From: a bacterium
Lineage (GTDB): Bacteria > Chloroflexota > Dormibacteria > UBA8260 > Bog-877
Length of the DNA stretch: 5,948 nt
Direction of reading: 5' to 3'
Assembly: GCA_021817025.1 (NCBI GenBank)
Contig: JAKAWF010000232.1
Coordinates: 1 to 5,948, forward strand
The notes under the pieces were generated by a model. It saw only the letters and a list, made by a program, of their open reading frames with translations. It made no database searches and had not been told where the DNA came from. This document shows, one piece after another, positions 5,462-5,948 of this stretch (position 1 is the first letter of the stretch; each line of letters starts with the position of its first letter). Both the position numbers and the translations under genes were made by a program.

Positions 5462-5476
5462 CCCGCCAGGGGCGGG
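5462..5476 (-). terminator. possible terminator downstream of tRNA-Leu
   Basis: CCCGCC-AGG-GGCGGG is a perfect six-base-pair stem with a three-base loop, about 55 bases past the 3' end of the leftward tRNA. No T-run follows, so only position and stem strength support it. Confidence 0.28.
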
Positions 5477-5529
5477 TGCCGACGGAGCAACCTTTGCTGT
5501 GCACCATGCAGTGGCATCCCCGGGTGCGA

Positions 5530-5615
5530 TGGTGCCAGCAGTGGGAGTCGAACCCACACGAGCTTGCGCTCAACGGTTTTTGAGACCGCCGCGTCTGCCA
5601 TTCCGCCATGCTGGC
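5530..5615 (-). tRNA. tRNA-Leu (anticodon CAA, reads UUG)
   Basis: All parts of a class II tRNA are present on the minus strand. The acceptor stem is GCCAGCA with TGCTGGC, the D stem GCG with CGC, and the anticodon stem GCGGT with ACCGT around the loop CTCAAAA (anticodon CAA at 5580-5582). The long variable arm is GAGC-GCAA-GCTC, and the T arm is GTGGG-TTCGACT-CCCAC. The discriminator base is A, as leucine tRNAs require, and the CCA end is encoded (5530-5532). The gene starts 20 bases after the stop of the BFN-family gene, so it is probably processed from a shared transcript or uses a promoter inside that gene. Confidence 0.97.
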
Positions 5616-5635
5616 CCGGGATGGTTGGCCGCTGA

Positions 5636-5948
5636 TCAGCTTTCCCGATCGTCGAGGTCGGGGAGGTTCATCTCGTTGACCATCTGTTGGAAGACCTCCA
5701 GCTTGGACTCCTCGTCCTCACCCCGGGGGACCACCGCGGCCTGGTCCATCACCTCACTTGAAACGTAGATTGGCGAGTTTACCCTGAGGGCCAGGGCGAT
5801 GGCGTCGCTGGACCGGGAGTCGAGCTCCAGATCTCGACCTCCCACCCTGCCGAGGATCCGGGCGTGGAAGGTGTCGTTGCGGAGCTCGGACACCACCACG
5901 CGGGTGATGGTCACGCCGAGGGCCTCCAGCATGTTGGCCATCAGGTCG
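5636..5948 (-). CDS. bifunctional nuclease (BFN/DUF151) family protein, C-terminal part
   Basis: The last 103 residues of a leftward gene that continues beyond the right edge. The visible start DLMANMLEALG is the family's usual internal 'hDLmxxlLealG', so the ATG at 5941 is not the true start and the N-terminal part is missing. Next come a strand (VTITRVVVSEL), then NDTFHARILGRVGGRDLELD, and the signature DSRSSDAIALALR (residues 43-55), then SPIYVSSEVMDQA. The tail is acidic and ends NLPDLDDRES. The BFN domain was named for combined DNase/RNase activity in a plant protein; most bacterial members, common in actinobacteria, are untested, so the nuclease role is by family only. tRNA-Leu follows 20 bases downstream on the same strand. 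Confidence 0.93.
   Translation of the reverse strand, partial: DLMANMLEALGVTITRVVVSELRNDTFHARILGRVGGRDLELDSRSSDAIALALRVNSPIYVSSEVMDQAAVVPRGEDEESKLEVFQQMVNEMNLPDLDDRES

Noticed and set aside
5202..5609. A 135-residue leftward frame across the tRNA and peptidase 3' end
   Set aside because: It runs through the tRNA-Leu gene and antisense to the peptidase; it is a chance frame.

Overview
The window reads as a chromosomal segment of a GC-rich Gram-positive bacterium, most likely an actinomycete in the broad sense (Acidimicrobiia-like or Thermoleophilia-like is a guess). The reasons are the high GC content, GTG starts, two genes with a -10 box placed for leaderless transcription, and the gene families present. 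I see no transposase, integrase, phage gene or CRISPR array.

Layout: the left edge holds the 3' end of dnaE (replicative DNA polymerase III alpha subunit), reading right. It is followed by a small multi-pass membrane protein whose N-terminus looks frameshifted. Two leftward genes come next: a two-repeat YggT membrane protein (1385-1957) and a YbaK/EbsC-type aminoacyl-tRNA deacylase (2483-2953). They are separated by 525 bp of apparently non-coding DNA that contains a hairpin overlapping a G-quadruplex motif. Then about 1.06 kb (2966-4028) holds no recognisable gene but several short inverted repeats. It ends in a plausible sigma-70-type promoter and ribosome binding site for a secreted sedolisin (S53) peptidase (4029-5369). 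The right edge holds, reading left, the 3' part of a BFN/DUF151 bifunctional-nuclease-family gene followed 20 nt later by tRNA-Leu(CAA).

The genes are mostly housekeeping functions that sit together (replication, tRNA proofreading, tRNA supply, membrane assembly) plus one exported protease. They do not form an obvious single pathway. I found no convincing new multi-gene system. The points most worth checking are the YbaK-family protein with arginine at the position of the usual essential lysine, the sedolisin with altered calcium-site residues, the leaderless-type starts, the overlapping hairpin/G-quadruplex, and the long unexplained region upstream of the sedolisin.
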